A DNA stretch of 33,943 nt from Bacteroidales bacterium (GTDB lineage Bacteria; Bacteroidota; Bacteroidia; Bacteroidales; M50B96), in assembly GCA_018401015.1 (NCBI GenBank), contig JAGYLP010000008.1, positions 1 through 33,943 of the forward strand, read 5' to 3'. The notes below the pieces were generated by a model that made no database searches, had not been told where the DNA came from, and saw only the letters and a list, made by a program, of their open reading frames with translations. Of this stretch, positions 26,194 to 33,943 are shown in pieces (the stretch's first letter is position 1; every line of letters starts with the position of its first letter). A program made the position numbers and the translations under genes.

Positions 26194-27930
26194 TTACATA
26201 ATTGCCATCTTCCTGCAATCGGAACACTCCATTTGGTGCGCTGTAAAAATACCACACATTCCCATCTTCATCCTTCTTTTAATACCCCGAATCTCCGGGA
26301 GAGGAAATTTTCGTTCGAAAGACTCATTCCGAACAAATCGATTATTCTCCTCGTCGAAGCGATACAAACCCTCACCAGTAGCTATTACGATTTCTTTCTG
26401 AATGGGAGCGAGTTGCAGATTAAAATCGTTTGGCAAACCTTTGCTTTTTCCGTATAAGTTTACGTTTCTAATCTCCTGAAAAGCTGAATCGAACGTAAGT
26501 TGAAAAATCCCTTTGTATCCATGGGAGATCCACAACCGCTGTTTCTTGTCAAATGCTATTACTCTCGACGATTCTTTAAAACCAGGCACCTTCCCCTCTT
26601 CGAACCAACGACCATTCTTTTTCTCTAAGCGTAACAAGCCTTGGTAGGTTCCACACAGGATAGCATTTTTGTTTCCGGGTATGGGAATAAAAGCCCATCC
26701 ACCAGGCTCGTCACTAATTTTTTTTGCACTATTCCCGATAATCTGAAATACGCCAGCATTGTGCCCACAAAACAGATGACTATCAATTACTTGCAACGAC
26801 CACACTTGACCTTCGGTTCCGGGAATGCGAATGAAAGGTTCTGAGTTACCCGAGAGTAAATCCTCCCAGGCTTTGTAGAACACTCCTCGATTGGTTCCCA
26901 GATAAAGGATGCCCTCAAAAAGGGCAGAGGCGTAACCCGCACTGATCTGATCGGGATAGGAGAAATAGCTGAGCGGCGAATTGATTTCCAGGTAGTCGAT
27001 CCCGGCATCGAGCCCTAGCCACAAATTTCCGAACCGGTCGGGATACATGCTCAAAATCGTATTATTTTGCAATCCCCGATCGAAATTAATCAGCTGAAAT
27101 TGAATGCCGGAGGTATCGGTCAGCAACACTCCGTTTTGAACGGTTCCGAAAGCAAATTGTGCATCGCCTATTTGGCAAGCGGTATATATCTGACTCTCTT
27201 TCAACAAACTAGCTGCGGGACTCACCCATTCCGTCAATCCAACTCCATTGAAACGGAAGAGCCCCTTGCGATCGGTTGCCAGTAAAACCTCATCGCCAAA
27301 AGGCAACATGGCCCATATCTCTTTTCCTTTCAATTTGCCCACACCCGGGAGCAATGTTAAACGATTCTCGACCAATCGATGTAAACCCAACTTACGATCG
27401 TTGATAAATAGATCGCCGTTGAGTAGAAAAGAAAAGTGAAAACTCGACGGTGCCGGAATAACCTCAAAACGATTCTCCTGCAAGCACATTAGCTGCTCGT
27501 AGCTCTGAAACACGATTCCATCGCGATATGGATAAATCTTCCATATCTCTCCAAAATCTTGCTTATCGGGAGGTAAAAGATCCAATAAACTGTGGAATAC
27601 GTATCCACTCAGTTGATCCTTTTTCAAGTAGCCCAATTGATTAAAGCCTCCGGCATATACAATGGAATCGACCGGGGCATAAACCGACCTAACTACAATG
27701 CCACCGGGTAGCGGATAGGCGGTCCAATTCAGACCATCGAAGCTTATTACTCCTTCGTTATTGGCAAAGAAAACAATGCCGTCGGGGCTTTCATCGATCA
27801 TCCAGGTTTGCGCTCCTGCCGGTAGGTCGCTTACTTCGTAATTACGTATAATAGGTGTTCCCGGTTTTTGGGGTAGCAGACTCAAACCCGACACGATTAG
27901 CCCGATGAGTAGGAGTAGTTTTTTTGACAT
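26194..27930 (-). CDS. N-terminal fragment of the regulator (periplasmic beta-propeller)
   Basis: The fragment is 578 residues. A signal peptide (MSKKLLLLIGLIVSGLSLL) precedes repeated propeller blades, for example TWMIDESPDGIVFFANNEGV, ILSMYPDRFGNLWLGLDAGI, GLLRLE and IVIATGEGLYRFDEENN, of the Reg_prop type used by Bacteroidota glycan sensors. True homology ends near FPLPEIRGI; the last about 25 residues (from KRRMKM) are out-of-frame translation after the first frameshift. Divergent from the NagZ-like gene with 302 nt between. Confidence 0.8.
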   Translation of the reverse strand: MSKKLLLLIGLIVSGLSLLPQKPGTPIIRNYEVSDLPAGAQTWMIDESPDGIVFFANNEGVISFDGLNWTAYPLPGGIVVRSVYAPVDSIVYAGGFNQLGYLKKDQLSGYVFHSLLDLLPPDKQDFGEIWKIYPYRDGIVFQSYEQLMCLQENRFEVIPAPSSFHFSFLLNGDLFINDRKLGLHRLVENRLTLLPGVGKLKGKEIWAMLPFGDEVLLATDRKGLFRFNGVGLTEWVSPAASLLKESQIYTACQIGDAQFAFGTVQNGVLLTDTSGIQFQLINFDRGLQNNTILSMYPDRFGNLWLGLDAGIDYLEINSPLSYFSYPDQISAGYASALFEGILYLGTNRGVFYKAWEDLLSGNSEPFIRIPGTEGQVWSLQVIDSHLFCGHNAGVFQIIGNSAKKISDEPGGWAFIPIPGNKNAILCGTYQGLLRLEKKNGRWFEEGKVPGFKESSRVIAFDKKQRLWISHGYKGIFQLTFDSAFQEIRNVNLYGKSKGLPNDFNLQLAPIQKEIVIATGEGLYRFDEENNRFVRNESFERKFPLPEIRGIKRRMKMGMCGIFTAHQMECSDCRKMAIM

Positions 27931-28232
27931 ACTGATGAAGGTTTTCGAGGCAAACCAAGCCTCTGTTTGTTCTGATTTTCTGGTGTTTTATGAACTCAAA
28001 TCCATTCTCTTGAACCATTTGATTCGGGTAAGATAATCATTCCCTTTCGTATTTTATACCTTCCGGTTTCAACCTTTATTTTTGGCTTGTAATCCTTACC
28101 ATTTCTGGTTAAATTCGGTGGCTTATTTTGAATGGCATTTTTTAGATTAGCTATCGTGAAAAAAAATAGTTAAACGCTAAAAATGTTCAAATCCAGGCAA
28201 AACCATCGAGCACCCATAAATACAACAAACGC
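27931..28232. other. Intergenic region between divergent regulator and nagZ-like gene
   Basis: The 302-nt gap must hold two divergent promoters. A plus-strand candidate is given separately; no matching box was seen for the regulator. No RNA gene, repeat or terminator was found. Confidence 0.6.
28087..28117 (+). promoter_or_regulatory. Candidate promoter of the nagZ-like envelope cluster
   Basis: TTG (28087-28089), 20-nt spacer, TAAATTCG (28110-28117; 7 of 8 to TAnnTTTG). The 5' leader would be about 110 nt. Pattern match only. Confidence 0.35.
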
Positions 28233-29366
28233 ATGACTAACAAACACATAACAAAGTCAATTTTAGGATTGATGCTGGTTGCGTCTATCTTCTTTAGCCA
28301 ATGTACATCGGAGGTAAGCTATTCACTCGACGACAAGATTGGACAAATGCTCCTGGTTGGTTTTCGCGGTTCCGAAGTAGAGGAAATGAAGGATTTAATG
28401 GACGAGTTAAAGGAAGTACAACCTGGCGGAGTGATTTTTTACGATTACGATGTTCCCTCTCAAACCTACGACCGGAATATTGAGTCGCCCGAACAATTAA
28501 AAAAACTCATCCACCGCATCGATAAAACCTTACACATAACCCCTTTCCTGGCCATTGATCACGAAGGAGGAAAAGTAAACCGTCTTAAAGAAAAATATGG
28601 CTTCCCAAAAACCGTGTCGGCGGGCTATCTGGGAACAATGGACAATCGGGATTCAACCCGATTTTACGCCGAGAACTATGCGGAAACTCTCCACGATTTG
28701 GGTATCAACATGAACTTCGCTCCGGTGGTAGATGTGAACACCAATCCGGAATGCCCGGTAATTGGTCAAATTGAACGCTCCTTCTCGGCATCGCCGGAAA
28801 AAGTCATCCTCCATTCCGAAATCTTCATCGATACGTATAGCGATTATAGGATTATCTCCGCCCTCAAACATTTTCCGGGTCATGGTAGTTCCCGCAGCGA
28901 CAGTCACCTCGGATTTACCGATGTTTCTTCTACCTGGAGCGAGGTGGAATTGATTCCCTATCGGGAACTCATGAAACGAAACAAAGTGGACATGGTGATG
29001 ACGGCTCATGTTTTCAGCGAATTTTGGGATGCACGCTTTCCTGCCACTTTGTCGGATAACGTTATTCGATATTACTTGCGCCAGGAAATGGGCTTTCAGG
29101 GAGTCGTAATATCCGACGACATGTGCATGGGTGCGATCCAAGACAACTACACCTTAAAGAGTTCCCTCGAATTAGCCTTGAAAGCCGATGTTGATTTACT
29201 CATCTTCTCGAATAACGGAAAAAACTACCAACCCAAACTAATTAGCGAAGTGTTTGATACCATCAAAGAGTTGGTTGATGAAGGAACCATTAGCGAAGAT
29301 CGAATCAATCGTTCTTTCGAACGTATCATGTCATTAAAAAATAAGTACCGACTGATAAACGAATAA
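28233..29366 (+). CDS. NagZ-like GH3 beta-N-acetylhexosaminidase, exported, probable lipoprotein
   Basis: The product is 377 residues, the single-barrel GH3 form. The NagZ signature KHFPGHGSSRSDSH (His/Asp dyad acting as acid/base) is complete, and Asp295 in VISDDM is the predicted nucleophile; FLAIDHEGGKVNRL and NFAPVVDV also match. The N-terminus is a signal sequence ending FFSQC, a weak lipobox, so lipidation is possible rather than certain. Unlike cytoplasmic E. coli NagZ it is exported. The expected role is removal of N-acetylglucosamine from muropeptides or other glycans. The gene lies 17 nt upstream of the prc start. It differs from the long PUL GH3 in lacking domains two and three, so a role in glucan use is unlikely. 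Confidence 0.88.
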   Translation: MTNKHITKSILGLMLVASIFFSQCTSEVSYSLDDKIGQMLLVGFRGSEVEEMKDLMDELKEVQPGGVIFYDYDVPSQTYDRNIESPEQLKKLIHRIDKTLHITPFLAIDHEGGKVNRLKEKYGFPKTVSAGYLGTMDNRDSTRFYAENYAETLHDLGINMNFAPVVDVNTNPECPVIGQIERSFSASPEKVILHSEIFIDTYSDYRIISALKHFPGHGSSRSDSHLGFTDVSSTWSEVELIPYRELMKRNKVDMVMTAHVFSEFWDARFPATLSDNVIRYYLRQEMGFQGVVISDDMCMGAIQDNYTLKSSLELALKADVDLLIFSNNGKNYQPKLISEVFDTIKELVDEGTISEDRINRSFERIMSLKNKYRLINE

Positions 29367-29383
29367 GCTTTATTTGCGTTTAG

Positions 29384-31507
29384 ATGGATATTAAACCAAG
29401 CAGTATCATGAATATCATAAAACCCGGCAGCCGATTATTTCTCGGTATCCTCTTATTACTAGGAGCTTTCTCTTTCAAAAGTGACACCGACGAACAACAA
29501 CGAACCGAAATTTTACTCGACCTGGTGTATCAAGGTTTGTCCCAAAATCATTTCTCTTACATCGAATACAATGATGCCTTTTCGGAGCGAGTCTTTAACC
29601 TGTTCCTTGACCAAATGGATTACAGCAAACGCTTTTTTCTTCGTACCGACATCGAATCGTTTCGTATTTATGAGCATCAACTAGACGATGCCCTCAAAAA
29701 CAAATCGACGCAGTTTTTGCTTGCGGTCTCGGATACCTTTGAACAGCGACTTCAATATTTGGAAGCCTTATATCCGAAACTTTTGGCTGAAGCATTCGAC
29801 TTTTCGGTCCCCGACGAAGTTGAAACCGACCCCGATAAACGCGATTATCCAGATTCCTTTTCCGAACTCGATGCTTTTTGGAAGCGTATCCTCAAATATC
29901 AAGTGCTCACCCGTGTGTACGATGCGTACAAAGATCAAATGGAAAACGACAGCCTCGAACAAAAATCGCTTGCCATACTCGAAGAAGAAGCCCGTGAAAA
30001 AGTGCTAAAAAATAATCGCGACTGGTTCAAACGTTTGCGCGAAAATGATTTCAGCGATCACCGCGACCTTTACATTAACTGCCTCACGGCAGCTTTCGAT
30101 CCTCATACCTCTTTCTTCCCTCCGCGCGATAAAGAGAATTTCGATATATCCATGAGCGGACAATTCGAAGGGATTGGAGCAACCCTTACCGTCAAAGATG
30201 GGTACATTACGGTGAATGCAATTGTGCCCGGTTCGGCCTCCGATCGGCAAGGAGAGCTCGAAGTAGAAGATAAAATTCTGAAGGTAGCCCAAGGCCCCGA
30301 TGAACCCGTCGATGTAGTTGATATGCCGCTCGACGAAGCCGTTCAGCTCATTCGGGGGAAGAAAGGAACCGAAGTGCAGCTAACCATTCGCAAAGCCGAC
30401 GAAACCGTTAAAGTGATTCCTATCATTCGCGATGTAGTGGTTCTGGAAGAAACCTATGCGAAATCGCTTATCCTGGAACGAGAAAACAAAATCGGCTATA
30501 TCCGATTGCCAAAATTTTATGCCGATTTCACCCAGTCGGGAGCAAAAAGTTCTGCCGACGACATGAAAACAGAAATCCAAAAACTGATGGATGAAGAAGT
30601 AGAAGGCTTGATTATCGATTTACGAAATAATGGCGGTGGTTCTTTGCAAGATGTAGTCAAAATAGCCGGCTATTTTATCGAATCGGGCCCAATTGTTCAA
30701 GTAAAAGCAAGGAATTTCCCTCCCCTAATTTTAGAAGATACCGACCCTGGAGTCTTATACCAAGGTCCACTCACCATCCTGGTTAATTCTTACAGTGCCA
30801 GTGCCTCGGAAATTTTAGCGGCTGCCTTGCAGGATTATAACCGTGCCATTGTTTTGGGTAGCAAATCGACCTTCGGAAAAGGAACCGTACAAAAAATGAT
30901 CGATCTCGACCGCGTTATCCCCTTCAATTTACGTCACCTTTCGCCGCTCGGAGCGCTGAAGATGACCATTCAGAAATTCTACCGAATAAACGGACAAACA
31001 ACTCAGCTACAAGGAATTATTCCCGACATTATTTTCCCCGACGCACAAACCTACCTGGAAGTTGGCGAACGAGAGCTCGACTACCCACTGCCCTTCGATA
31101 CGATTGCTTCGACGGACTATCAAACCTGGGACAAGAAAAAAATCGAGGATAAAATTGTAAAACTGGAACACAATTCTCAGAATCGAATCGAGCAATCGGA
31201 CGCCTTCGAACTTATTGAGAAAAATGCCCTTCTCTTAAAAAAGCGACAAGAAGAAACTCTTTTGAGCCTCCAATTCGACACCTTCAGTGCCTATAAGGAA
31301 CAGGTAAACGACGAAGGTAAAACCCTCCGCGAAAAGCTTAAGGAAGAAACCGGACTTAAAGCCTACACGCTAGCCGCTGATCTCGAGAACATTGAATCGG
31401 ATTCGACCAAGTTGAAATTGCATAACAAATGGAAGGATGACTTGAAAAAAGATATTCAGCTTTTTGAAACCCTGCATGTTATGGACGATTTAGTCGAAAT
31501 TTGGTAG
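29384..31507 (+). CDS. prc: Carboxy-terminal processing protease, tail-specific (S41, Prc type)
   Basis: The product is 707 residues, near the size of E. coli Prc. The signal peptide is MNIIKPGSRLFLGILLLLG if the ATG at 29408 is used; 29384 is the longest start. An N-terminal TSP domain is followed by a PDZ domain (about 240-330, GIGATLTVKDGYITV, LIRGKKGTEVQL) and the S41 core with LRNNGGGSLQDV, the SASASE motif (catalytic Ser473) and TFGKGT (catalytic Lys499), then the C-terminal DUF3340-like helical region. It degrades or trims periplasmic proteins from the C-terminus and affects cell-wall enzymes. Second gene of the plus-strand cluster; its 3' end is 17 nt from the next ATG. Confidence 0.95.
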   Translation: MDIKPSSIMNIIKPGSRLFLGILLLLGAFSFKSDTDEQQRTEILLDLVYQGLSQNHFSYIEYNDAFSERVFNLFLDQMDYSKRFFLRTDIESFRIYEHQLDDALKNKSTQFLLAVSDTFEQRLQYLEALYPKLLAEAFDFSVPDEVETDPDKRDYPDSFSELDAFWKRILKYQVLTRVYDAYKDQMENDSLEQKSLAILEEEAREKVLKNNRDWFKRLRENDFSDHRDLYINCLTAAFDPHTSFFPPRDKENFDISMSGQFEGIGATLTVKDGYITVNAIVPGSASDRQGELEVEDKILKVAQGPDEPVDVVDMPLDEAVQLIRGKKGTEVQLTIRKADETVKVIPIIRDVVVLEETYAKSLILERENKIGYIRLPKFYADFTQSGAKSSADDMKTEIQKLMDEEVEGLIIDLRNNGGGSLQDVVKIAGYFIESGPIVQVKARNFPPLILEDTDPGVLYQGPLTILVNSYSASASEILAAALQDYNRAIVLGSKSTFGKGTVQKMIDLDRVIPFNLRHLSPLGALKMTIQKFYRINGQTTQLQGIIPDIIFPDAQTYLEVGERELDYPLPFDTIASTDYQTWDKKKIEDKIVKLEHNSQNRIEQSDAFELIEKNALLLKKRQEETLLSLQFDTFSAYKEQVNDEGKTLREKLKEETGLKAYTLAADLENIESDSTKLKLHNKWKDDLKKDIQLFETLHVMDDLVEIW

Positions 31508-31524
31508 CCAACAATTCTTATCGC

Positions 31525-32436
31525 ATGAATTGGAATACCTTCACCTCGCAATTTGTATCGAATCTTAGTCTGATGCTGGCCCGCTCTCCCGGATGGTTTC
31601 AGCAACTTCTCCGAAAATTTGTATTCCTGTTGGCTTATTACCTGATATCGTATCGAAAAAAAGTTGTCGATCAAAACCTTGAACTCGCCTTCCCTGCCTG
31701 GTCCGCCGTAAAACGAAAACACACACGGAAACTTTTTTACCAACATCTCTCGGAAACCCTTCTGGAAATAAATGCTATCCGAAACCTCAGCCGCGAAGCC
31801 TATCGGCAAAAGATTCACTACGAAAACATCGAAGTGCTGCAAAATCTCCTGAAGGAAGGAAAGAGTGTAATCATTGCCTATGCGCATTATGGAAATTGGG
31901 AATATACTACCAGTCTCCCCTTATGGATTGATGAACCCGTTTATGCCGTTTATCGAACCTTAAGCAATCCCATTGCCGATAGCGTTATTTTTGAAACCAG
32001 AAGTAGATTCGGAGCCATTCCGGTTCCCATGCAACACATTTATAAAGAGCTAAGTATGGCTCAGGTTGCCGGCAAAAACCACGTCGCCTTGTTCGTGGCC
32101 GACCAATCGCCACCCCGTTCGCAAATCAAAGCGTGGTTTCCTTTCTTTTCGCAACCTACTGCCTTCTTTCAAGGGGTTGAACGTATATCACGCAAACTCG
32201 GGCACGCAGTTGTTTACCTCGAAATGAGCAAGAAACCATCCGGTCAATATCGAGGTCGTTTTGAACTTATTACCGACAATCCCAAAACGTGTTTGCCCAA
32301 CGAAATTAGTTTGCGATACGTCCGTTTACTAGAGCAAACCATCCAAAAAGAACCAGCCCGCTGGTTATGGTCGCATCGCCGATGGAAACATAAACCCGAT
32401 GGATCCATTTTGTTAACTTCTTCTGCTCATGACTAA
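31525..32436 (+). CDS. LpxL/HtrB-like lysophospholipid or lipid A acyltransferase
   Basis: The product is 304 residues from ATG 31525 (a TTG start at 31501 would overlap prc). An N-terminal hydrophobic stretch (about 22-43, LLRKFVFLLAYYLISY) would anchor it on the inner membrane. His121 and Glu126 in AHYGNWEY form the H-x4-E acyltransferase motif, and VADQSPP and WLWSHRRWK match the Lip_A_acyltrans family. Members add a late acyl chain to Kdo-lipid A; in Bacteroidota some make other acyl lipids, so the acceptor stays open. The stop overlaps the following glycosyltransferase start by 8 nt, so the two are translationally coupled. Confidence 0.9.
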   Translation: MNWNTFTSQFVSNLSLMLARSPGWFQQLLRKFVFLLAYYLISYRKKVVDQNLELAFPAWSAVKRKHTRKLFYQHLSETLLEINAIRNLSREAYRQKIHYENIEVLQNLLKEGKSVIIAYAHYGNWEYTTSLPLWIDEPVYAVYRTLSNPIADSVIFETRSRFGAIPVPMQHIYKELSMAQVAGKNHVALFVADQSPPRSQIKAWFPFFSQPTAFFQGVERISRKLGHAVVYLEMSKKPSGQYRGRFELITDNPKTCLPNEISLRYVRLLEQTIQKEPARWLWSHRRWKHKPDGSILLTSSAHD

Positions 32437-33466
32437 AGTCGCCGTTGTCATCCTCAACTGGAACACAGAATCGATTCTACGCGAATTTCTTCCCAACGTG
32501 GTGATGCATACTCCGATGGCCGATCATCAAATTTACCTAATCGACAACGGTTCCACCGACGGATCTCTTCCATACGTGCAAAGCGAATTTCCAGAGTTAA
32601 GCATAATTCCGCTGGATAAAAATTATGGCTTTACCGGAGGTTATCAGCGAGGATTGGAAAGCATTGAGGCCGATTACTTCATCCTGCTTAACAGCGATGT
32701 AGCCGTTTCGCCACAATGGACCATTCCCATGCTGGAGCGGATGCAGAAAAATCCGAAGATTGCAGCTTGTCAACCGAAAATCCTGTCGTATAAAGAACCA
32801 TCATTTTTCGAATACGCCGGTGCAGCAGGCGGATTCATCGATTACCTCGGATATCCCTTTTGTCGTGGGCGAATATTCAACCAGGTTGAAAAAGACGAAG
32901 GACAATACAACGAAGCGGGTCCCATTTTTTGGGCGAGTGGAGCTGCTTTGATGGTTCGTTCCGATGTTTACAAAAAGCTGGGTGGGCTCGACGAGAACTT
33001 TTTTGCCCACATGGAAGAAATAGACCTCTGCTGGCGCTTTCACAATGCCGGTTACGAAGTATGGTACGAACCTCAAAGCGTCGTGTATCATCTGGGTGGG
33101 GGAACACTACCCAACGAAAGTCCCCGAAAAATCTACCTGAACTTCAGAAACAACCTTTATTTATTGCACAAAAATCTCCCTAAAAAAGGCTTACGCTCAC
33201 TCATTTTCCGACGCAAGTTATTCGACGGATTAGCCGCCATTCAATTCCTGTTGCGTTTTAAATTCGATTTTGTTTGGAGCATCGTACGAGCACATCGCGA
33301 TTACAAGAAACACATCCCGGAGCTGGAAAGACAACGAAAGAACTCGACAATCGACAAAGAATCACTCCATTATCCGGCGGGAGTTTACCACGAAAGCATT
33401 GTTTTAGCCTTCTTCCTAAAAGGTAAAAAACACTATCGGGAACTCAATTTAGACTCCATATCGTAG
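32429..33466 (+). CDS. Glycosyltransferase family 2 (rhamnosyltransferase-like)
   Basis: The product is 345 residues and begins directly with the GT-A nucleotide-sugar fold: VAVVILNWN, LIDNGSTDGS, DKNYGFTGGYQRGLE and LLNSDVAVS, where NSD (88-90) is the metal-binding DxD equivalent. FWASGAALMVRSDV and EIDLCWRFHNAGYEVWYEP match the acceptor end of GT2 proteins related to WbbL-type rhamnosyltransferases. There is no signal peptide; the C-terminal part carries basic and hydrophobic segments that may touch the membrane. Donor and acceptor cannot be told. Coupled to the acyltransferase, it likely serves lipopolysaccharide or another surface glycan. Its 3' end overlaps the convergent dusB-like gene by 18 nt. 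Confidence 0.92.
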   Translation: MTKVAVVILNWNTESILREFLPNVVMHTPMADHQIYLIDNGSTDGSLPYVQSEFPELSIIPLDKNYGFTGGYQRGLESIEADYFILLNSDVAVSPQWTIPMLERMQKNPKIAACQPKILSYKEPSFFEYAGAAGGFIDYLGYPFCRGRIFNQVEKDEGQYNEAGPIFWASGAALMVRSDVYKKLGGLDENFFAHMEEIDLCWRFHNAGYEVWYEPQSVVYHLGGGTLPNESPRKIYLNFRNNLYLLHKNLPKKGLRSLIFRRKLFDGLAAIQFLLRFKFDFVWSIVRAHRDYKKHIPELERQRKNSTIDKESLHYPAGVYHESIVLAFFLKGKKHYRELNLDSIS

Positions 33467-33943
33467 CGCAATCTCATCGAAAACCTGCCATAATTCCTCT
33501 TGACTCGATGCACGAAGCATTTGAATGCGTAGGTTTCTAAAATTGGGCAAACTCTTGAAATTATTGGCTAAATGCCTTCGCGCATGAAGAACCGCACCGG
33601 GCAAGCCTTTTAAAGGAATGGAATGTTCGATGAAGCGTTTCATCTGATCGATTTGCTCCAGAACCGTCAAGGCAGGTAGCTCCTCGCCCATTTCCAAATA
33701 ATGACGAATAAATCGGAAAATCGAAGGATTTCCAATAGCTCCCCGACCAATCATGATCCCATCCACGCCATAGCGGTCGAAATATTCGCGAGCGCGTTTC
33801 GGTGAAGTCACATCACCATTTCCAAAAACCGGGATGTGCATGCGCGGATTTTCTTTTATTTTGCCAATGAGCGACCAATCCGCTTCGCCGGTGTACATTT
33901 GCTCCCTCGTACGACCATGTACCGTAAGCGCCTGCACTCCAAT
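33449..33943 (-). CDS. dusB: tRNA-dihydrouridine synthase (DusB-like), N-terminus outside window
   Basis: The last 164 codons are present; the frame continues open past the window end, so the start is missing. The visible part begins in ALTVHGRTREQMY, followed by PVFGNGDVTSP, YGVDGIMIGRGAIGNP (FMN-phosphate-binding end of the TIM barrel) and the C-terminal helical tRNA-binding domain. The enzyme reduces uridines in the tRNA D-loop with FMN and NADPH. The catalytic Cys would lie upstream and cannot be seen. DusB versus another Dus paralogue is judged from the motif spacing and is likely, not certain. Confidence 0.9.
   Translation of the reverse strand: MGVQALTVHGRTREQMYTGEADWSLIGKIKENPRMHIPVFGNGDVTSPKRAREYFDRYGVDGIMIGRGAIGNPSIFRFIRHYLEMGEELPALTVLEQIDQMKRFIEHSIPLKGLPGAVLHARRHLANNFKSLPNFRNLRIQMLRASSQEELWQVFDEIALRYGV

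Larger units (their letters stand above)
25055..27930 (-). pseudogene. Frameshifted PUL regulator: beta-propeller sensor + Y_Y_Y + TM + coiled coil + LuxR-type HTH
   Basis: Read with three single-base corrections the locus encodes one protein of about 958 residues: signal peptide, two-component-regulator-type propeller, Y_Y_Y domain, one membrane helix, a long coiled coil and a LuxR/GerE-type HTH. The breaks are: at 26272-26283, where one missing A after GGTATT moves GAT GAA GAT GGG (propeller blade DEDGNVWYFY) out of frame; at 26161-26182, where one extra base in TTTCGGGAG leads to a stop while the next frame reads FIKGFEHVNLLDDAFVII and GFVHYNPNY; and at 25981-25998, where one missing T in CCACGTTTCGC gives a TGA while the other frame reads MIDHHKPV into the Y_Y_Y domain. 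Such one-polypeptide regulators sense glycans in the periplasm and bind PUL promoters. Either the gene is decayed or these are assembly errors. Confidence 0.85.

Noticed and set aside
25981-26283. Programmed ribosomal frameshifting in the regulator
   Set aside because: Three shifts of different sign would be needed and no slippery heptamer (such as A AAA AAG) with a downstream structure is present at the first site.
28653-29141. Antisense 162-codon frame within the nagZ-like gene
   Set aside because: It lies wholly opposite the conserved GH3 core and shows no family features of its own.

Overview
The window is chromosomal DNA of a Bacteroidota bacterium. Support comes from a SusC/SusD pair, a type IX secretion cassette (PorP/SprF protein, OmpA/PD40 protein, large protein with a CHU_C-type C-terminal domain), a TGS-domain nucleoside kinase, a one-polypeptide propeller/Y_Y_Y/LuxR regulator, and a tRNA promoter with an exact TAnnTTTG -7 box. 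The class is probably Bacteroidia; nothing here fixes the genus.

Layout. Positions 1-245 hold the start of a minus-strand haem-binding lipoprotein cut by the window edge, followed by about 600 nt with no convincing gene. At 850-2547 (+) is a TGS/uridine-kinase-like nucleoside kinase. Positions 2544-8382 (-) hold a three-gene T9SS surface cassette: secreted SprB-repeat/PKD/CHU_C protein, then PorP/SprF, then TPR-PD40-OmpA. At 8593-9117 (+) is SlyD, then tRNA-Phe(GAA) with its own promoter and a terminator shared with the convergent operon.

The core (24790 down to 9310, minus strand) is an eight-gene polysaccharide utilisation locus (PUL). In transcription order it encodes a PKD lipoprotein (probable surface glycan-binding protein), GH16 endo-glucanase lipoprotein, SusC, SusD, GH3 beta-glucosidase lipoprotein, sugar-porter MFS permease, GH2/GH158-like TIM-barrel lipoprotein, and a GH94-like (clan GH-Q) phosphorylase without a signal peptide. 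The set suggests a beta-1,3-glucan (laminarin-like) pathway: surface capture and cutting, SusCD import, periplasmic trimming, MFS uptake and cytoplasmic phosphorolysis to a sugar 1-phosphate. The substrate is inferred from the enzyme families. The regulator next to the PUL (27930-25055) is interrupted by three single-base indels within about 300 bp, so it is a pseudogene or an assembly problem. A terminator-like hairpin separates the PKD gene from GH16, and a 14-bp inverted repeat lies upstream of SusC.

From 28233 (+) follows a four-gene envelope cluster: NagZ-like GH3 lipoprotein, Prc/CTP protease, LpxL/HtrB-like acyltransferase and family 2 glycosyltransferase. The window ends inside a convergent dusB-like gene. 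The loci are recognisable families; the less ordinary parts are the pairing of GH16/GH158-like/GH3 with a phosphorolytic last step, the internal hairpins and the broken sensor.
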